64,000 nt of DNA from Nymphaea colorata (GCF_008831285.2 NC_045146.1:15639289-15703288), one strand, 5' to 3'. Counted from the stretch's first letter, positions 13,079 to 26,602 are shown. The notes: generated from the sequence alone by a model not told the origin. Translations and numbers: made by a program.

Positions 13079-15047
13079 ATGGTGTCATGCTTAGAGCATC
13101 TCCACAGAGCAAAGATTTGCCTTTTCTGCAGTGGCATCACAATCATATTGGAGGAAGAAAAGAGGGATGGAATAAAGGAGTTTGATGTGCTTCACCTTTC
13201 AGTTAGAACCCAACTTAAATGGAGACAAAATTATAAGCAGAATATGGTCACGATCCTCCATCAAAATTGACATCCACTAGATTAGTCTTCTTCCTCCATG
13301 AGAAAGAAAGAGTGAGTACACTGTCAAGATCCTCGCCTGATAAGACCTCTTCATAACTTGCATAATACGGACCTCCGTCCAATCATATTTCATCGGGCTC
13401 CGTCCAACCCCGAATGAAGAAATCCAAGGATTCCAATAGAAGGTGTACTGATAATGTACACATTGGTAGGTATTAGATTCTTAGGTGCTACACTACTGAT
13501 AAGGAACCATCGATTTTTTTTTGTTTTTTTTTTAACAATTTTGTCTTACAGTTAATTTTTGGGAATTAGACTCAACCAATGAACTCAAATTTATAAGTTC
13601 AAAAAAAAAAAAAACTCAAAAGACCAAATGTTTTTGGAAAATCAAAGCTATGTAAAAATTTTTAAACAGATCAGCACAAGGTTACCTATATATTATATTT
13701 CAGACGCATATTTCTTTCAAACCGATAGATTTGGATCTTTCGAGTTCGTCCACAAAAAACATATTTCATGAGCGATACGAAGTGCATTATGTACCTGAGA
13801 AAATCGGCGAATTGAAACATAAAATTTTCATTAAAAAGAAATATATTAGAGAAAAAAGTACTCCAACGAGTTAAGTTCAGATCCGCAAGTAGTTTCGAAG
13901 TTCCAAGTGATCCAAACTCCAAAGTATGTTAGAGAAGGGGGCCGCAATTGACTTCAATCGGCTCGGATCGGCTTTCTCAGAGTATACAGATAGCAAATCA
14001 ATTCGATTCTTATATCAACCAATACCAGAATGCCACGTTTCATACACTATCTATTTTTTTTTTATTCTTTTAAATATTTTTTTGTTCATGGTAGGGATGA
14101 AAATGGGTCGGATTAGAATCTAATATACTCTTAATGACATTTGGCATTTTCGGATATTCATATATTTGGTTTTAAATTTGAAAAGTCATATAATCCAAAT
14201 GACTTTGTATAATTACATATGACTCGCTAATTTTCAAAATGTAAGGGTGTGGGGTATAGGATATTCGTTTAAATCTAAATCTAATCTGAATCTAATTGGA
14301 TATTTATGTATATTTGAATCTGGACTCGTCCAATTAGATGTCATTTCTTAAATTTGAATCCGTTCTTGATTTAATTTTTTTTTTCATTTTTTTTTTTGGA
14401 ATGGTTCGGTCGATTAAAAATCAAGGTGAAAAATGCGATTGAACATTTGAGTCATTTACTACAAGGCAATTACTTTTCCTCATTGATTTTTTCTCAAGCA
14501 CCTGAAAAAAATCTGACGGCCAAATGATTGTTCATAAGAGTTTGGTACCTATCAATTTCTCAATGAATTATTTCATTAATGTTTCGTAAATAAAAAAATA
14601 TTGATAATCCTCGGAGTGAACCGGTTTCGTCGGAGCCGGCAATTGCATTTTGCAAAACAACTATATAATATCGATGCTAAAAAAGCTGAGTGTTGATATT
14701 GAAAACATATTTTACAAAGTTTCAAAATTTCTTTTTTTTTCTTACTTAAAGATTCAATTGTTCGAAAAACAAATCATGAAGAAGGCGTGGAAAATTTTAA
14801 ATAAAAAAAAAACAAAATATATTAAATGCTGCAAACGCGAGGCAACTTATCAAATTACGGCCGAAAGGTGAACCCCTATATGGGCATTTCCCAAAAATTA
14901 AAGCGCAATGATGTTCAAATTTGAATCTTCCCTCTCCCTCCATCTCTCTCTCTCTCTCTCTCCTGTCTATCAGAAGACCCTGAACTCAAGCACTGCCAGT
15001 CTTTGCACTGTCATTTGGTAGCCCTTCAATTTGGAATCGCCATCTCC

Positions 15048-18000
15048 ATGCCTACTCCAGCAAGAGGCATCTTGGCACCTCGCCAATTCTCTTATCAACC
15101 AGTGAGCGCCAGCTCTCTGAAGAAAAAGGACGCCAGACACTGCACCTACTCTTCTGTAGCAGATGACCATGATAAGGAGAACGATGTTCCTCCCCTCACT
15201 TGCTCCACCACCAAACAAGACCGACGAAAGGCGATCACCATCTTCACCAACGGACAGAAAAAAGGCCCCAAAAATTGCAGGAGAGACGTAGATTGCGAAA
15301 TTCCCAGCAAAAGGGCGTTGAAGCCGACGTCTCTTCAGAGGTGTATGCAGTTGAGCGAGCACGAATTCTCGAAGTCGTCGCTTTTGGGAGATCCGTTAAT
15401 GATGTCTGATTCGATGAACGTGTGGAACTATTCGGGTTCCGAGGCCGCGCCAGCTTCTTCCTGGTCTACTCTTCCTAACAGGTTGGTTGTGAAACTCTTC
15501 AACAAATTTTGTGCTCATTCTATTCTAACGTCTTAAATTTTGTTTATTCTTGTTTCCGCTTGTTGGTTTTGTTAGATCTTTATTGTGCAGACCACTTCCA
15601 CTTGATATTGGGCACTGCACATGCATGATAGTGAAGGAATCATCATCCGCACTTGATGGGGCTTCTGTTTATTCTCTCTATACTAATGTGAGATCTTTGG
15701 AACAACCCTCTTTGATTTTCTTTTGTGGCATTGTTGTTTCTTACTTTACTGACTGATTTAACGTTCGTAGGAGGGCCAAGGAAGACAGAGCCGGAAGCTT
15801 GCAGTTGCTCAACACCGAAGGCGAGCCGGTCGCTCCGAGTTTGCCATTGCACAGAACTCAAAGGCAATTGTGTGCAGTTCGGATGAAAGTTTCCTGGGGA
15901 CAATGACTGCCAACCTAACGGGATCCAAGTACAACATATGGGATCAGGTTATTTATCCCTCGTATATTTGCCTTGTTCCTGCTTCTTCGAATTTGTCTTC
16001 TGGAAAGAATATCTTATAGCTGCACTGCTCGAATTTTCAAATCTGTGACAGGGGATCACCTTGGACTCTCAGAAAACAAAAAGTAAGCGTCTGCTTGCTG
16101 TTGTCGCGTAAGTGAACATTTTCACAACCTTGCAGAATTTGATGAAATTACAATGTCCTAAATCCTGTCGTATACTCTCAGGTTTGTGTCAACTGTTACC
16201 ACCTGGACTGGAAGTTTCAGGAGCATGCGTGTTTGGATACCAAAAACTCAGTCAATGTTGTTAAAAAGTACAGGAACTCAGGTTAAAAGTCTTTTGGCTT
16301 TACTGTTCTGACTTTAAATTTGTATAAGCAGCTTTTCACTCGGTTCTTCTTGCAGATTCGACATGTCGGTGGTTTGCCAATTGATTGGCAGGACAAAATT
16401 AGTAAAACTGACCAACTGTTCTCCAAAATTCCATATTATAATCAAGTACCTCTCTTCTCTTCGAAGCATCTTCTGTTTCTTTTTTTTTTTCTTCCCTTCT
16501 TACTTGAATTATAGTTTTCCGTTGCTTTGACAATAATGTGCATCAGGATTTAACTGTGCACTTCAACATTATGTGGTCTTATAAGATAACCATGCTGTTG
16601 CATTCAACCCAATTTTGGTTCTTCTAATTGCAATCATGATTCAATTTATAACCATATGAAAGATTTCAATTAATTTTTTCTTGTTTTGGCAAAATTACCA
16701 ATTTAACAATGTTACTATCTTTGTCAAAATTTTTGCCTAATATATGCTTGCGCCCCTGATAACATATCCTAATGATGATTTATTGTATACATAAAATATG
16801 TCTCTTGCTTCTGATGCTTACCGTATGTAGAGGAAGTTCTATATGCTGATAATGAGCGTACGCCAGATGTAAACTCTACCATCAATATCAATATGCATAT
16901 TTACTTTCATGCCTAAACATTGCATGTACATGTGCATGAGATAACAAATAGGTAAGAAATAACAAATAAGCATGAGATAATGTGTATGAGATAACAAAAG
17001 ATTTATGAGATAATGGATGGATGTATGAGATAACGCTATACATAAGTACGATATAATGTTTATGAGATAGCAAATGATTTATGAGATAATAAGATAACGG
17101 ACATATGTATGAAATAACGCTAAAGATAAATATGAGATAATGTTTATGAGATAATAAAATATTTATGAAATAATAAGATAATGGACGGATGTATGAGATA
17201 ACGCTAAACATAAGTATGAGATAACGTTTAAGAGATAATAAAATATTTATGAAATAATGAGATAACACTATGAGCGGAACAGAAAAAGAAAATGTTTTTT
17301 TCCTGCTTAGAGGGGTATATTGGTCATAACAATATGCATATACAGACTAATAAATTTTACTTTTATCAAATCCCCCTTTTTTTTTGTGGTTTTCTTTTTT
17401 GTCCTTACAAAAAATTTCATTTTATATTAATCTTGAGCATTTTTTGTCATTACTAAAATGGCGCATGAAACTTTATATACGAGTACGGCGTATATAACCA
17501 GCTTCGAAGTTGTGTACCCAACTTGCTTCCATCATAAGCACACCACAATCTTTCTTGAAATGTAGTATTATCACCCAAACATATTCTGGATCAATTCTTG
17601 TAGTCCTAGACCAGGTAGGCCACTTTACATTAGTCTTGTTTGAATATTTTAAATTAATCATCACACAATTTGAAATGAATCTAACATGGATATACATATG
17701 GAAAGTAAATTTAATTTTTTACGGTACAGTTTGAGAGTATTGTATCTACGTATTCTCTTCAATTTCAGAGTTCGAAGAGATATGAACTTGATTTCAGAGA
17801 GAGAACAAACGATGGACTGCAGATACGACCTTCAGTTAAGAACTTTCAACTCACAATGGAGGTACTGCACATTGCTTCCTTTAGTTGCTTCTGTTATTAT
17901 TTATTAAGCTTCGAGTTGAAAAGAAAAGCTGCTAGACGTCCAGCAGATTATTCGGTTAAGCTGTACAAAATATAATTTTCTTCGGCGAAAGAAAAGTTTC

Positions 18001-18673
18001 TTCCATTTTTATTTTTTGCACCGTGAAATGTCCTTTTGTTCTTAGTCTACTAACAATGAGGAAAACCTTGACAGAAAATGCTTTCGACAGTGTAATTTTT
18101 CTGAATTGCTTAAAAAAAAACAGCTTTTACATCCAAATCATGTTCTCAAATGTGAAACTATTCAGGCATTCTCTTACCATGTAAATGTTTTCTGTTGCCC
18201 ACGTATCTTCTGCGCTAATTTAGAAATTATTTTCGAATCTAACTGTTTTGCAAACCAGGCATGTTTCCACCTGCACTGGAAAAGCTAGCTGTACATAAAA
18301 CTGCTGGCTTTAGTAATTCCCTTGAGAAGTTGGTACTGATATCTGCCACAGCTATTTGGCACATTTAAATTCTTTGAATGGTCCTTTATCCTGAAGCTTA
18401 TTCAATTACATGTTGATCAGGAAAATGGAGAGCAGTGCATCCTGCTACTAGCAAGAGTAGGGAAATCAAAATATGTAATTGACTACGGGTACTGCATCAA
18501 CTTCTCATATTTCCTGATACGCCTATCTTCCTAATAGATTCCTTCCCTTGACAATCTGATCAAGATTTACTTCTGACTATTTTCCATGTTTCTGCAGATA
18601 TCCGTTGACTGGTTACCAAGCTTTCGCTATATGCTTAGCATCTATTGATTCCAAACTCTGCTGCACTATTTGA
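15048..18673 (+). CDS. TLP8: Tubby-like protein without F-box, TLP8 type
   Basis: Nine exons join in phase into a 401-residue protein: 15048-15481, 15576-15687, 15771-15947, 16052-16107, 16182-16281, 16356-16445, 17769-17861, 18421-18488, 18598-18673. All introns are GT-AG. The N-terminal ~140 residues are divergent and hold the TLP8-type junction EAAPASSWSTLPNR. The tubby domain fills the rest, with RPLPLDIGHCTCMIVKE, LYTNEGQGRQ, SDESFLGTMTANL, SVKNFQLTME and the C-terminal GYQAFAICLASIDSKLCC. Arabidopsis TLP8 has nearly the same length and also lacks the F-box of other plant TLPs. The tubby fold binds phosphoinositides; TLP8's own role is poorly known. The ATG at 15048 is the first in its frame. 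A (CT)n leader lies about 85 bp upstream. Confidence 0.94.
17014..17265 (-). repeat. 84-bp minisatellite, three copies, in a TLP8 intron
   Basis: An AT-rich unit rich in TATGAGATAA repeats three times with an 84-bp period, and broken copies continue to about 16930. It lies within the 1323-bp intron 16446-17768. Because 84 is a multiple of three, one minus-strand frame stays open across the array and yields a 28-residue hydrophobic repeat. I regard that frame as a by-product. Confidence 0.85.
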
Positions 18674-20524
18674 CTACACAAACTAGAAGGCTCATACAAC
18701 CATACTGTTTTCTGGATGTATACAATTTACTAAGCATGTTATAACTAGTGATCTGTCATGATCTTGAGCTAGCTGAACTTTATATTAACATGGTACAGAA
18801 ATTCAACACAGCTGCTATTTCTGAATCTCTCTGTCAAGAATTTAGTTCCTCATTTCTTTTGAATTCCCTTGTGATATGTAAATATCATAGAAAAGACAGC
18901 CAATTCCATTTACCAGGCTTGCTGTGGTAAGTAAGAAAGTAGGCTCTTGAGCAAATCTCGAAGGGTTAAGCTGAAAGGTTACATGGAGATAATGCAGGGC
19001 AATTGACGTGCAGAAACAGCAATATGCTACTAATAAATTGAAAAACAGACCCCTATTTTCTTATGAAGAGAGAAAGCATACAGGGTTTTCGACATGTTCA
19101 GCTTGGCGAGATGACGTAATTTTTACAGTTTTATTCTGCTCACATGCTACCAGGAATGACTCCTTGCCTTATTGGCCTTGGCGCAAAGAACTCGCAGACC
19201 AGATGTATTGAAACTCAAGACCCCTTTTAATTTGGACTTCTAGACCAGACGGCACACTGTTTTTTTGTAAAACTCATCAATCCACAAACATTTCATGGAT
19301 GAAACTGAGATACAAGTTGCATTATAAATGACACACCACATATGTAAAACAGCAAAAGAGATACTCTTCTCTGGGTTATTTTCTTCACCCACTGATTCTC
19401 CAGCCTTGCCACTCTTCATCCTGAGCTTTCACATGAACCAGGGCCCACGTATGGCATGGGTAGTGCCAGGCTGCCTGGGGTTCATCTGGTCCTTTAGAGG
19501 GCGTTTGGTGACAGGAAGGATCTGTTCCAAAGAATGCAGAATTCCTGTTACCAAGCGCCCTCTTAGAGCATGTCTGCAAGGGTGTTCCTCCTTGCAGATG
19601 GATGCCCACAGGAGGTCGGCAAGACGGCAACGCCGAGTTCCACAACAAGGGACGGCGAGAAATACTGGCGCCACAGACATGGCCCAACCTAAATCCATGT
19701 TGTGCGTCTTGTTCTTGGGAACACCAGAGCAGAACGCTTATTTCTGGCATTCTAGCATTCGTAGAACAAAGAAGCAAACATCCTCCTAAAGGTCATTTGA
19801 TGTGAGGAACAGAACTTTGCGTGCACAGGGTGCTTCGCTTTGTTCTGCTGTTCCACTGGTTTGGAAGAGCGTATATGTCCCTTTCTTCCACGTCCTTTTG
19901 TGTGGGGAACACCAACCTGTGCAGGTGTCCATTCTACCTGCCTGTTACACGGATCAAACAGCCACATAGGCGAGGTAGTCCCATAACAAGTCGTCAGGTC
20001 CTAGAATGTTCTTTCTCACAAAAATCTTTAATATAATGTACGCAAGAATGTAACGAGGGACCCATATCAGATCACTTCTATGCAAAGCTTTAGATCCGAG
20101 GTCCTAAGATTCAAAAAGTAGTATGGGACTAGACCAAAGTATGTAAAAGATACCTCTCTCTCTGATCAATGCAGTAAGACTTGGTTTGCTGGTAAGTATA
20201 CAATGAAAGGAAAATTAACCAAATTTTTTTCATGGCAAGGTGGGGGTTAAGCAGCAGCCTCAGTAAACAGATTATCTCAAATATTGTTCTTGACCTTCTT
20301 CAACTTGAAAGTTTGATATCACCATCTTCAAATTAAAAGTCTCAAATCTAACCTCCAATCAGGAGCTGAAGCTCTTGTTGGCAAGACAAACGCTCAGCTT
20401 CTAACTTAGTTATAGCTTCATGTAACTAAATCAGTCTAGCTTAGTTCCATTGCAAAGATAAGAAAGGAAGCAAGTCCCACTGCCTATGACAACACAAAGA
20501 AGAACATCATTGGGCCAACCAAGA
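18674..20524. other. Interval between TLP8-like and HHP-like genes
   Basis: This is the convergent intergenic space between a plus-strand and a minus-strand gene. No gene seen. The part at 19.4-20.0 kb is richer in GC, contains several GGAACACC/GGTGTTCC words on both strands and a short MITE-like palindrome, so it looks like mobile-element debris. Confidence 0.5.
19497..19562. mobile_element. 66-bp MITE-like palindrome with TTA duplications
   Basis: The left end GAGGGCGTTTGGTGACAGG and the right end CCTGTTACCAAGCGCCCTC are inverted repeats with two mismatches. Both ends are flanked by TTA (19494-19496 and 19563-19565). A three-base TTA/TAA target duplication with ends of the GGGCGTTTGGT kind is the pattern of Tourist-like (PIF/Harbinger) MITEs. 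At 66 bp it is very short, close to bare terminal repeats, so it may be an internally deleted copy. Confidence 0.6.
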
Positions 20525-23199
20525 TCACATGTGGAGGCAAGTGGCGCGGTCACGCCAGTCGAGCAGCACCAGCGTTGCACCATAGTGAGCCAGGGCTCCA
20601 GCAACAACCAACACATGAAAGATCTGGTGGCTGTGACCAGCAATGTCAAAGGCACCAGGCTTCCACCTCTCCGGCACCCTGCTGACGTAGAACCCAGCAC
20701 CAGCAGCATAGAACAGGGCCATGGCCACCTCATAAGCCAGCGTCACCAGGCAATGCGGCTGGTCCCAATTGAGCCACAGAGCATGCGCCGCAGGTACGAG
20801 GCCTGAAAAGCCCATGGCCAAGAAGAGTGCTGCGCGGAACGGCCGGAACCGTGCAGTGGACAATCCAGGAGCGAGGAGTGTCAGGACGGCAAGTAACCCG
20901 AGAGTGGTAATGGAGGATATGTAGAAGAGGCGCCAGAGCGGTTGGCAGAGGAAGATATAGTAGATTGGCGGGACGAAGGAGGAGACGATCATGAGGGTGA
21001 TTCCAGCATAGTCAAGGCGCCAGAAGAAGAGGTTTAGTTTGTGAGAGTGGCAGGCAAGGAGGTGGGAGAGGGTGCTGCAGAGGAGGCACAGCATTGACCC
21101 CACAAGGAAGACTAGCCATGGCCATCTTGGCACTGCACCTAGCCTGCTGCTGCCTCCTCTTGCTTCTGATCGTATCACATTCTTGTGGACCAGCTACAAA
21201 TCAAGAGAAAACTGTATCAGAGTGATCAAATAGGTCAATGTAGATCACATATGGAAAGAAAGATTTATGAGTTTAGTCAATTCAATGTTTCTTCTACATG
21301 TAAATCACCTCGATACCATTAGTTTTCACAAAAGTTGGCGTCAGCTTTTGTGGAACATTTAGATAACTTCCATGCCATTCTTTCTTAAAATCCACGGCAG
21401 CTGTCTTTAACATATAGACGGCATTCATGTGATTAGTGTTCGCAAAACTTAGCGTCTGCTTTGTTTAATATAAATCAAGTCCCTGCAGTTGGCTTTCATA
21501 AAATTTGAGGGCAGCTTTGTTTATTGAGCCGCCCAATCAAGCTAATTGAAGTTCACAAGATATGGCTTGTGGTTTATTTTTTCAAAGTCAAAACAAAATT
21601 GTCATTTACCTTTCTGAAAGGGAACTTTATATGTCGTACATTGCAGACTTTGAGTCTTCTTTAATATAACTTGGTTCTTGTTATTTTAATATTTTTTATT
21701 TTAAAAGCATAATGCCGCTGATGTTTTGTCATCCCTTACCTTTGCCATGATAAAAATAAAACTTCATTCTTAGAAGAAAATTCTTAAAGTTTCATGAAAG
21801 GAGCAGTAAGTCCTTACAAGTGCCTTCCAACCTCTAGAGACAAAAGAGTTAAGATGCCTAAATGTCACGCGAATAAAGCGTGTGCGACCAAAAACTATCA
21901 TACGAATAAAGTGTGTGCGACCAAAAAATATCTTGTTACCGACTCACAGTAAAACATTGTATAAATGTATCTTTCACTCTGTTTAAACTTTAAACCTTAA
22001 AGGCCCTTTCCCGTGTTCTGAAAATCTTGACACAAAATGCAGCAATACTGACGTAACAGTATTTATTTTTTCTAAAAGCAGGTCGGCTGCTTGCTTCCTT
22101 CTTCCTGTGGACATTAGTGAAAAACTTTGGCCTCAGTTCCCTAAACCAAATGCACATAGAAAACAACGACAGCCATGCATCGTCAGTATTAACAACTCAC
22201 AGGGACCATGCTTTAAATGAATCGGAGAATGGACAAACACCGACGGGAAAAAGAGGGACCCCATTTACCTTTTTCTTCTAGAAGCAGAGAATAAAATTAA
22301 ACGAGACTCTGAAATCTTCGTCTCAAAGAAAGAGCCAACCATTTATTTTTTTTCTTGGTGCCCATTAACTCCACAAACAGAAAACTAGAGCCCCCACGGA
22401 AAGATGGAAGACTTTGCAAGGCGCACACACAAGAAAGAGCGACCAAGGATGTGACAACGATATAACTTAAAGCACCCGTGATGTGATCATGCGAGAGATA
22501 GAGAGAAGAGTAAAAAATTTCCCTCTAGTGAAGAAGTAAAAATGATGACTTACACGAAACAAATCGTCTGAGCTATTCATGTTGGCATGAGACGGTAGAG
22601 ACCTGTAAGATAAGAAAAGGCATAATCAATTAAACTAATCACACACACACACACAGGGAAAGAGAGAGAGAGAGAGAGAGACCATGAGAAATTGGTAAGC
22701 AGCTCTGGTGTTTGCAGGAGGCCAATGATGGTAAGGATCAAGAAAAGGAAAAAACCTGCCAAATGCCTGCAAGCATATTTGGAATCAGCGTGTTCATTTT
22801 TGCAACAACAACTGTACAATGGTAATATCATTCATTCACCTATAAGCCAAATGCCAAAAGCAACAATGCCAACATGAACAAAATTAATAGATCTCGGAAA
22901 AAATCAGCAGAGAGTGAAAGGGGAAGGGTAGGGGAAGAGAGTTACGTCCAGATGTTGAGCGTCTCATTATGCCAGGAAAATATACTGAGGATGGCTTCCT
23001 TCAACGGCCACTCTGCTCTGTAATAATCCAATATGAACTCATTGTCCTTCAAGTACTCTGGCAAGGCCTCATACTTCACCAATCTACGCTCGAACCTCTT
23101 CTTCCCTTCATCCCCCTTCCTGCCTTCCATTACGGATTCCTCCCTCTCTCCCTTTCCTTTTCTCCTGCAAACTACCTCTCTATCCATGACCGAACCCAT
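20525..23199 (-). CDS. Heptahelical transmembrane protein, HHP4/5 type (PAQR)
   Basis: Four exons on the minus strand (23199-22946, 22766-22683, 22602-22554, 21193-20525) splice in phase into 351 residues. Family marks are [20 protein letters not shown] and [13 protein letters not shown] at the exon 1/2 junction, SxxxH in [14 protein letters not shown], and HSHQIFH near the C-terminus, which with the earlier His forms the metal site of PAQR/adiponectin-receptor proteins. Seven membrane segments follow the cytosolic N-terminus. Plant HHPs are linked to ABA, sugar and cold responses; the substrate is not settled, though PAQR proteins resemble ceramidases. The variable piece [15 protein letters not shown] lies in the exon 3 loop after the first segment. 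ATG at 23199 gives MGSVMDRE; the second Met at residue 5 is an alternative start. Confidence 0.92.
21304..21590. repeat. Degenerate ~57-bp minisatellite, about five copies
   Basis: Units near 21321, 21379, 21437, 21491 and 21549 share a TTTTCACAAAA-like core followed by GGCGTCAGCTTTTGT-like sequence, spaced 55-58 bp. The copies are strongly diverged. The array is in the 1.36-kb intron (21194-22553) of the HHP-like gene. Confidence 0.55.
21870..21935. repeat. 33-bp tandem duplication
   Basis: Two adjacent units beginning CGAATAAAG-GTGTGCGACC (21870-21902 and 21903-21935) differ at a few bases. They are in the same HHP-like intron as the 57-bp array. Confidence 0.85.
22643..22680. repeat. Adjoining (AC)n and (GA)n microsatellites
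   Basis: An AC run is followed directly by a GA run inside the short intron between exons 2 and 3 of the HHP-like gene, immediately beside the exon 2 donor site (GTCTCT in gene orientation). Confidence 0.9.
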
Positions 23200-26100
23200 C
23201 GCCGAGAACCCAAAAGGAATTTATAGGCTTTCCTCCTCTCCCTCTTCCTGCAATCGATTGACACTCCCCCTTCCCTTTTTCTGTCTCTCTCTCTCTCTAG
23301 CCTGAGGTTCAACTCTTTCTAAGGGCACTGCAGCACCAGAAACACAAAAACAAAACCAATGGGTTTTCCCTCTATTCTCTTCCTGAAACTAGCTGATCCA
23401 CCTTTTCCTTCTCTAGTTTTCTCCTTCTAGGCTCAAATGAACAGCTCTTTCTCCACAAGTTTTTGGTGCCTATCACAATAATTTGGAATAATCTTGTGAA
23501 TTCGTTGCCGAGATTTTCCGCATGAGCTAGGGGATTGCCAGAGATGACACCCTCTTGTTCTTCCTCCTCCTCTTCCACCTCCTCCTTATGATTTGATCAA
23601 ATTCCGGAAACCATTTTTCCCCTGCCTCCACCAACCTCTGACTCCTCTATTTCTAACCATTATATAGCACAGCATTTTGTAAACCATTTTTCCCGTCTCG
23701 GAATGACACGAATGCATCTCTACACGCAAATCAAGGTCGTAATGGGAATTTAAAAATTAATTTCAAATGAATTCGATAAAATTTCCAAATATTTGTCCAG
23801 CTTCTCAATGTAACTTATTTTTTACCGAATTTTTGAACATTTAATTTCCGCCCGAGCATTCTGTTGAGTTAGGCAGATGAGACATAACTTAATTGTCATT
23901 TTTATTGCTCCCTCTTGCAAACTACTGATCCATAAAAATCAGTTGAAGGAAAGACTTTGTAAGGAACTCAACTAATCTCATTTTGAGAAACTTTAGACAA
24001 TAAATTCTTCTTTTGACTTGCCTTTAACACATCTATCTCTCTCCTCTCATATATATATAGAAGACTTACCGGCTTATTTGAATAGTTACACACCCTGGTA
24101 TTCAATACTTGGAACTTTCTCAACTTGAAAAGCTTTAAGCGCAACTCCCTTCCAAGTAGACGAGGCTCTTGTTGCTCTCTCTCTCTCTCTCTCTCCACAC
24201 TCTCTCTCCCCACAAAATTGCCAAACGTGAACAACTTCAATCCATTATATATAATGGGTTTTTTATCTGCGTTTAAGATCTCAATTAATCATACGGCTAG
24301 TAAGATCTTACCTGACCAAGTCTAGTTGAATTTACAGAACTAAATATGCTAGTCCTAGAATTCTTAATTGGCTTGTCGTAAATAGCCTCGAGGCCGTTCG
24401 ATGTATTTGAAATACCAAGTCCTCTACATTTTCATGAATTTCTCAAACTACAAACGTTTGCAGAGATTTGTCAAGTTGTCATCTTCTCGGCCTCGTGTCA
24501 ACAATAGTAACGCACATCTCTTTAGCATATAAACCTTCAAGTTGCAAGAAGTAATCAGTTGAGCTGAAAAACAAACTGCTAGTTTCTTACAGAGAGCTCA
24601 CACCTTGGCATCATCTAGTGGATGTGCTTAACCTCACTTTCCAATTCAAAAGTTGAAAACTTAGCATGTGAATCATCTTATGGATACAGCTTAGACTGCA
24701 TCGAGAACTTTCGGATACGGTCGCAAATGAGTCAGATCTAGCAGTATGTGTGTCTATTGCTAATCAGAATGATGTGCTTCTCTACTTGGGAATTTGAGAA
24801 TGAGGTATGAGCAAATGAACATCAGGGTGTGGCTTTCCTGCATCTTGAAGGAGTTAACAGTATGGGCACAGAGGGGCGAGGTACTCTACCTAGCTCTGGG
24901 GGACTCAAGTACGCTGGCAAAGCGATTGGATATAGCAGGATATTGGACTTCCACTCTTCGCTTCTCAATTCAGTTAACATTTCAACATGAATTGGAATCA
25001 AATACAGATCTGCCAAGTGGGATTAAGGTCGAAATCGGATTGGATTTGGAAAATTATTCTGTTTCAAATATACACCAGACCCCAAATGTAAAGTTAACAT
25101 GTAAAGGTCAATGTTTTCATTGAAATTTCAACCAGAAATGAAGTCAAGAACCAAATGCGATTCATAGGAGGACACCTATGACCGAGTACAGGACATTTTC
25201 TAGGCTTACAATATCCAAAACTGGCTTTTCCCAGCAACATCAGGATCCAGAACTCCTTTCATGTAAAGGTGCTAACGCTCCTACTTTATGATAATTGACA
25301 AACAGATTCAAAACAAGGTAGACTTCCAGCAGAAGTCCTTTTTCCGTTAAGAATACATCAGCAAATACGTGAAAGCGGATGCCGATAAGTGGTAGACTAG
25401 CAGTGAGTAGGAAAGGTCAAGTTCAGAAAAGAAATGCAACAAGAAAAGGAAAAGTAAAATGGATTACAAAGAGAGTTGAACAAGCTCGATAACTGGATCG
25501 CACGGATTTTGAGATTATCTAACAATGCAAACGGAGAACAAGATAAATAGAAGAGAAACAATCAAGTTGGTGATGAAACATATATCTTCGTTAACAAGGC
25601 CGACTGCGATCTGGCTATTTTTGTCAGTCACGTGTTGTATTCATCGAAAGAGAGTTCCGGTGGCTGAGGATACCAGTTAGTTATTTGTCCTGGCAAAATT
25701 ACAGTTCATTTTCCCTTCGCATTTTGTAGGCAAAATTCAGAAGGTTTTAGGTTCTATACGTGCAGAATCGAGAATTGTGTTTGATGCCTGCTTTAGTAGG
25801 CTTGTAATCTTGGACAAAATACACTTCTGACTCCTTAATTTCCCACAGTTTGAGCAACACAAATCCTGTACCCCAGACCATATTGGAAGCTACTTGTATT
25901 ACTGTCATGTCATTGGCATGTCCGCAGTGAAACTGGATCACCTTCATTCTATTTAGTTGATAATTTCACATTGACAGTCTTGCATATGTGAAACGAATCG
26001 TATAGTTTATGTGGCTGCAGTTACAAGTTACCACTTTACAGATATCTATAGATTTCAGTGCGTCATTTCCGGAGTAACTTGCAAACAAAATCTGGACCAT

Positions 26101-26602
26101 TAATTTCTAAATATGACAGCGAAGTACTTATATGGGCACAATAGTCTGGTGGCTGCAATTCAGTTGCATTTGATGCCGGTTTGAGGTAGAAGCACATTTC
26201 AATATTCCTGCAGGCAGACAAAACAGCATCATATTTTACAACGATTGACATGTGCTCCTCAAATATGTTTTTGCGTAGAGAGACGCCAACTTGATCCTAC
26301 GAAGCCAGATATCGAATGTCAAGTTCAGAGAGAGAATGAATTATGAATAAGTTTAACCTTCCAGATTTTTATATTTTAAAAATTTTCCTAACCATGTCTT
26401 TGTAGTTTTGCAAGAAAGTGCCAGAAAACCTGCTATTGGTCTGACCAACTCCAGCAGTCCAGTCGACGAAAAAGGAAGAACAAGAAGCTTCAGACTGGTG
26501 AAATTGAAAACTTTTCAGATCACAAAGTGAGAAAGAGAAAAATGCAAGTTATTATTCTGAGAGACACTTAAATTTGAACTTCCATTTAACATGTTTAACA
26601 GT

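Noticed and set aside
16930-17265. CRISPR-like array
   Set aside because: The repeats are AT-rich, diverged and without unique spacers, in a plant intron.
16888-17268. 126-residue minus-strand frame as a membrane protein
   Set aside because: It is the translation of an 84-bp intronic minisatellite inside the TLP8-like gene.
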